Assembly: GCA_963829085.1 (NCBI GenBank)
Contig: CAWHHJ010000015.1
Location: forward strand, 62,001 to 126,000
Direction: 5' to 3'
From: PALSA-1004 sp963829085
GTDB taxonomy: Bacteria; Pseudomonadota; Gammaproteobacteria; Burkholderiales; SG8-41
DNA: 64,000 nt
Shown here: piece by piece, positions 60,971-64,000 of the stretch
Layout: every line of letters begins with the position of its first letter
Numbering within the stretch: the first letter of the stretch is position 1
Translations under genes and position numbers: made by a program
Notes under the pieces: generated by a model
Seen by the model: only the letters and a program-made list of their open reading frames with translations
Told to the model about the DNA's origin: nothing
The model's database searches: none

Positions 60971-61849
60971 ATGGCGCTATTCAAAGTGGTGGTCGAGGCG
61001 TTCATCGCCTCAAAAGAGTTCGATCCAGCGAGCCTCTCCCGGCTCGGCTTCTGGACCGACGCACTCGGTGACAAGGAGCTCGTGCAGATCACGCCCGAGG
61101 ACATGGATGCCGCCTTCGTCAAACTTGCCGAGCGCGGGCGACTCTTGGGCGGCAAGCGGCCGACGAAGGCCGCCGGCGCGCCGCTCGCAGGCTCCACCAT
61201 CAATCGCTACCTCTCGCAAGCCGGCAGCGTCTTCAAGCATGCCAAACGCTTAAAGCTCGTGCCGCGCACCTTCATCTCGCCCACCCGCGGCATCGAGCGC
61301 GCGCCGGAGCGCCCCGATCCGGATCGCTACCTGCGCGCCGACGAGGTCGAGCGCGTAATCGCGGTCGCGCGCGTCATGGACAAGCGGTGGGGCAAGATGA
61401 CCGCGCTCATCATCACCGCCCATCACACCGGGCTGCGTGTGGGTTCGCTTTTGAAGACGCGCGGCAAAGACCTGGACCTTGATGCGGGTACGCTCACCGT
61501 GCCGCGCACGAAAAACGACGACCCGATCACCGCCAGCTTGTCCACTTGTGCGATCGCAGAGATGAAGCGCCTGCCCAAGGTCGCGGCCGACGAACTCATC
61601 TTCGGCAATCGCAGCGGCAAGCCATTCGCCTATCGCAATCTGTGGCTGCGCATCTGCAACGAAGCACGACTCACGGGCCGCGTCTTCCACGAACTGCGCC
61701 ACGGCCACGGCTACGCGCTCGCCCGCGCGGGCGTGAGTCAGCAGATGATTATGAAAAGCATGGGGCATCGCACCTTAACGGCCAGCGCGCGCTATGCACA
61801 CGCGAGCGTTGCTGACAAGCAGGCCATCATCGCGAAAGTATTCGGATGA
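60971..61849 (+). CDS. Tyrosine recombinase / phage-type integrase
   Basis: 292 residues. Catalytic residues are recognisable: Arg in HHTGLRVGSLL, His-X2-Arg in FHELRHGHG, the His of MGHRTL, and the nucleophilic Tyr in ARYAHAS. The N-terminal core-binding domain has ITPEDMDAAFVKLAE and TINRYLSQAGSVFKHAKRLKL. ATG 60971 follows CAGGAG. Stop overlaps the next gene (ATGA). Confidence 0.92.
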   Translation: MALFKVVVEAFIASKEFDPASLSRLGFWTDALGDKELVQITPEDMDAAFVKLAERGRLLGGKRPTKAAGAPLAGSTINRYLSQAGSVFKHAKRLKLVPRTFISPTRGIERAPERPDPDRYLRADEVERVIAVARVMDKRWGKMTALIITAHHTGLRVGSLLKTRGKDLDLDAGTLTVPRTKNDDPITASLSTCAIAEMKRLPKVAADELIFGNRSGKPFAYRNLWLRICNEARLTGRVFHELRHGHGYALARAGVSQQMIMKSMGHRTLTASARYAHASVADKQAIIAKVFG

Positions 61850-62288
61850 CCATCGACTTTGAAAAAGTAACGCGTAAAGAGATCATCGTCGAGGGTCAGC
61901 GCGTGCAGGTGACCCTCGATCAGCATGGCAAGGTGATCGCAGCGTCTTCTCCTTCGGGCCGGGACCGCACAGCATTACGAAGCTCGCAATCGCCCACGCT
62001 ATTGAGCAGGTCGCGCGCCAAGCCAAGGCGAAGAGCGACACGGAACGCATAGCTGAATCGACGAGAATCAAGCGCCTGCGTGCAGAGGAACGCTTCGCGC
62101 GGGTCAGCGAATGGCTCGAAGCTGCTCACCAAGCCCATCCTGACTTTAAAGAGGAGCGCCTGGCACAAAGAGCGCGTCAGATTCATTTGCTTAACCGTCC
62201 CGAAGCCCCCGCAGAGGAACGCGACGAGATCACCGAGTATTACGCCGGACTATTTCTCGAACGGAAGTGCAATCCACCCGCCACATAG
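61846..62288 (+). CDS. Element-encoded hypothetical protein, probably frameshifted
   Basis: The ATG overlaps the integrase stop. The first frame encodes MTIDFEKVTRKEIIVEGQRV and VTLDQHGKVIAA. From about 61940 coding continues in another frame with FGPGPHSITKLAIAHAIEQVARQ, EERFARVSEWLEAAHQ and DEITEYYAGLFLERK to a TAG at 62286-62288. A single base missing near 61940 would give one protein of about 147 residues. The second part has no start of its own. No family recognised; it may be an accessory recombination or regulatory protein. Confidence 0.45.
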
Positions 62289-62421
62289 CACCATCGGGCG
62301 AAACGTGAACATCTCGCCCGAATTTACCTTTCCAGCCTTGGTTTTTCAGTAGTAACGCCTGGCCAGCGCATCGAAAATCATTCCTGAAATCGCCGTGGAG
62401 GCGCAATCAGGAGGTTTTCGA

Positions 62422-62697
62422 GTGGGCATACAACACGAGCAACATCATGATGCGCCGGCTTCGGCGCTCGCAGATTATACGGGCGCTGCAGACTGGCTCG
62501 ACCGTTACGCCGGGCCGTTTTTTGAAACGCGGTCCAGTCTTGATTGGTTTATTAAACGCCACCGGCGTGAGTTGGTGGAGTGCGGTGCGCTCATCCCGCG
62601 AGAGGGCCGCAGCGGTTCGCTTCTCAGCGTCTCCAAATTTCCGAAAGCGGTCTTGCAAATCCTGAAGAGTCGGGCGATCGCAAAGGCCGCTGCGTGA
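62422..62697 (+). CDS. Element-encoded hypothetical protein (91 aa)
   Basis: From GTG 62422 with CAGGAGG eleven bases upstream. The product has SLDWFIKRHRRELVECGALI and SKFPKAVLQILKSRAIAKAA, a helical, basic small protein, possibly an excisionase or DNA-binding partner of the integrase. Reverse-strand open frames over this gene look like shadows. The 134 bases before it (62289-62421) show no gene. Confidence 0.5.
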   Translation: MGIQHEQHHDAPASALADYTGAADWLDRYAGPFFETRSSLDWFIKRHRRELVECGALIPREGRSGSLLSVSKFPKAVLQILKSRAIAKAAA

Positions 62698-62946
62698 TGC
62701 GGGCGCAATCGAAGCGCCGCAGAAGTGCAGCAGTCGGCGTGATATCGCCGGCGTAACGCACGATGCCTGCAAAACGCTGGTGGTGTATCGGCCCATTGGG
62801 GTTTGCGGAGAAGCCACCGCATGAGAATGTGGTACTGTATCCACGCAGCAATCCTGCGGCTTTGCGTTTCCCCATCGCTGCAGTTGTAGAAGCCGCCTTC
62901 ACGCACGACTTCTTTTGAACGACGACGCTAAGTAAATCTGTCTCCG
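62698..62946. other. Non-coding or unassigned stretch with protein-like frames on the minus strand
   Basis: No rightward gene. On the minus strand a frame reads MGKRKAAGLLRGYSTTF and IHHQRFAGIVRYAGDI, and another reads EGGFYNCSDGETQSRR. Both look lexical but overlap each other, so at most one is real. It could be the conserved right-end sequence of the element or a relic of a pilus operon gene. Confidence 0.3.
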
Positions 62947-63597
62947 CTACGGGCATGGCTGCATAACAGTAACATCAACCGCCACAACACGCCGGTGGCT
63001 ATTGTGGGTGCCGTAAAAACCGTTACCACACATTGACGCGGCCGGCGGCGATGCTTTGTTGCCGCCTGCCCAAGCGACGCTGACCTGCATTGTGCGAGAA
63101 AATGAGACTGCGGAGACTCGGGTCGATGGACAGCTTGCCCTCGTGTTCGACAACTCGACGATGCATCCCATAGCACTGACGATGTTCGTCACGTTGGACG
63201 TTGGAAGCGTGGATATGAGTTGCCGGGACTGGCCTTCTAATAGACCATCCCACAACGCAAGATCGTACGATGCAAGTGCAGCTGGGGAACATTGCACTGC
63301 ACTACAATCGGCGATATCGTGTTGAACAAGTTCTTTAATCTGCAAACCTTGACCGGCGGGATCCGCTGGGGAAGCTCCTGCGACATATCTCACCGCTTGC
63401 AACGGATTGCCACGTATGCGTTCGGCCATACCACTCGCATATAGGATGGCCGTGTCGCGTTCAAATGCGTCAGAAGCATTGCGCTGAGCTTTCGCAAGCA
63501 CCCCGGCTATCCCCAAACATGCAAACGTCACCATGATGAAAGTCACCAGCATTTCGACCGCAGCAAAGCCCGTCCTGCGGTACACCCTGAGCGGCAT
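62947..63597 (-). CDS. pilV: Type IV pilus modification/minor pilin PilV
   Basis: 216 residues from ATG 63597. Prepilin leader MPLRVYRRTG followed by FAAVEMLVTFIMVTFACLGI: cleavage after Gly, with the conserved Glu at +5 and one hydrophobic helix that anchors the pilin. Later segments with paired Cys (DCSAVQC, GCIVELSNTRASC) fit minor pilins. A longer frame to 63681 would give an implausible leader. Normally it is followed by pilW, pilX and pilY1; none is visible between here and the integrated element. Confidence 0.75.
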   Translation of the reverse strand: MPLRVYRRTGFAAVEMLVTFIMVTFACLGIAGVLAKAQRNASDAFERDTAILYASGMAERIRGNPLQAVRYVAGASPADPAGQGLQIKELVQHDIADCSAVQCSPAALASYDLALWDGLLEGQSRQLISTLPTSNVTNIVSAMGCIVELSNTRASCPSTRVSAVSFSRTMQVSVAWAGGNKASPPAASMCGNGFYGTHNSHRRVVAVDVTVMQPCP

Positions 63598-63701
63598 TAA
63601 TGCGCACGCTATCATTTCCGGTGTATCGCGCCTAATGGTGACCCGTGCCTTCACGGAAAGCGAGATGGAGCGGTACACCAACGATGGTGTCGAATGTCAT
63701 T

Positions 63702-64000
63702 TCAATGCGGGACACAAGTGGATTCGTCCCAGCGACAGTCATTGCCGGCTGCATAGGAACCGTCACCATCTCGCTCACGCCAGCGTGTGCCAAGGTTGTT
63801 AATCAGCAAACTGCCGTCATTGGAAGTCGCCATCTGGTCGCCGGCATTAGGTGTCAGCGCGTGCACAAACGTGGGCGGAGCGCCGGCGGCGTTACTTACT
63901 GTGAAGGGCCGCTGTAACGTATAGTGTTTGGACACCTCCGCTGGTACAGAAAAGCTAAGCTCGCCCGAGCCTCCGCCGATGTCCGTCGCGTATCGTCGCT
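63702..64000 (-). CDS. Partial leftward ORF, C-terminal part of an unidentified protein
   Basis: Open to the right edge of the window and ending at 63702, about 105 bases before the pilV start. The stretch ELSFSVPAEVSKHYTL, LTPNAGDQMATSNDGSLL and DGDGSYAAGNDCRWDEST looks like a secreted, Thr/Asn-rich protein. Its position suggests a FimT/GspH-type pseudopilin in the pilus operon, but I do not see the family's motifs, and another minus frame (VTVPMQPAMTVAGTNPLV) also reads protein-like, so a frameshift is possible. Confidence 0.3.
   Translation of the reverse strand, partial: RRYATDIGGGSGELSFSVPAEVSKHYTLQRPFTVSNAAGAPPTFVHALTPNAGDQMATSNDGSLLINNLGTRWRERDGDGSYAAGNDCRWDESTCVPH

Larger units (their letters stand above)
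60867..62900 (+). mobile_element. Small integrated element at the 3' end of tRNA-Gly (right end not found)
   Basis: A tyrosine recombinase gene starts 105 bases after tRNA-Gly, in the same direction, with two small genes behind it. Insertion of integrative elements at tRNA 3' ends via such recombinases is well established. I found no direct repeat of the tRNA 3' end up to 64000, so the right boundary is only a guess based on the pilV gene at 62947. Confidence 0.4.

Overview
GC-rich, densely packed DNA from what looks like a betaproteobacterium, either an environmental isolate or an assembled metagenome. The housekeeping gene orders support this: pyrG-kdsA-eno-ftsB at the left; rpoE-rseA-rseB-mucD-(glutaredoxin-like)-lepA-lepB-DUF4845-rnc-era-recO-pdxJ-acpS-nagZ in the right half; and uvrC-pgsA-tRNA-Gly after that. 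There is no rRNA and no CRISPR array. At least five genes carry single-base frameshifts that all fit an extra G or C, so base-level errors in the assembly are likely.

Region 1 (1-3.1 kb) is core: the pyrG tail, kdsA, a frameshifted eno, and ftsB. Region 2 (3.1-21.4 kb) is a catabolic island. A rightward operon encodes a two-subunit Rieske oxygenase, its flavin/ferredoxin reductase, a Rieske ferredoxin fused to a cyclic-nucleotide-binding-like (cNMP) domain, a sulfonate/nitrate-type ABC importer (one of its permeases also carries a cNMP domain), a small membrane protein and two tandem folD genes. A leftward operon encodes a PanB-like enzyme, a stand-alone cNMP domain protein, a TauE/SafE-type exporter and a GcvT-like aminomethyltransferase. 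Upstream of it, a leftward operon encodes an MFS carrier, a 45-residue membrane peptide, a soluble PAS histidine kinase and an NtrC-type sigma-54 activator. The oxygenase operon and the PanB operon share a promoter design: a sigma-54 -24/-12 element with a perfect GTTTC-N5-GAAAC site about 75 bp upstream and a second, degenerate GTTTC site 22 bp further away. This makes the local two-component system the likely regulator of both. A working picture is import of a substrate, Rieske oxygenation that releases a C1 unit and perhaps sulfite, folate-linked C1 handling (FolD, FolD, GcvT-like, PanB-like), and gating by an unknown ligand or signal sensed by three related cNMP domains. In all three the ribose-contacting Glu of CRP is replaced by Trp.

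Region 3 (21.5-42.6 kb) holds a 1171-residue fused Nfn/GltD-PyrK-like oxidoreductase, an omega-amino acid:pyruvate aminotransferase, and a repetitive array of six Bug/TctC-type periplasmic binding proteins alternating with four paralogous alpha/beta hydrolases. Interspersed are two carboxymuconolactone decarboxylase-like proteins, a PanE-like reductase, a C45-type Ntn hydrolase, an SDR, a NodB-like deacetylase/amidase and an OpuBC-like binding protein-permease fusion. No TctA/TctB membrane partners are present.

Region 4 (42.6-54.4 kb) is the RpoE envelope-stress operon, with a sigma-E type promoter, followed by the lepA-to-nagZ core block. Region 5 (54.4-64 kb) holds a family-5 uracil-DNA glycosylase, several hypotheticals, an SDR, uvrC, pgsA and tRNA-Gly(GCC). 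A tyrosine recombinase and small genes of an integrated element follow the tRNA. The window ends in leftward type IV pilus genes (pilV and a partial upstream ORF).
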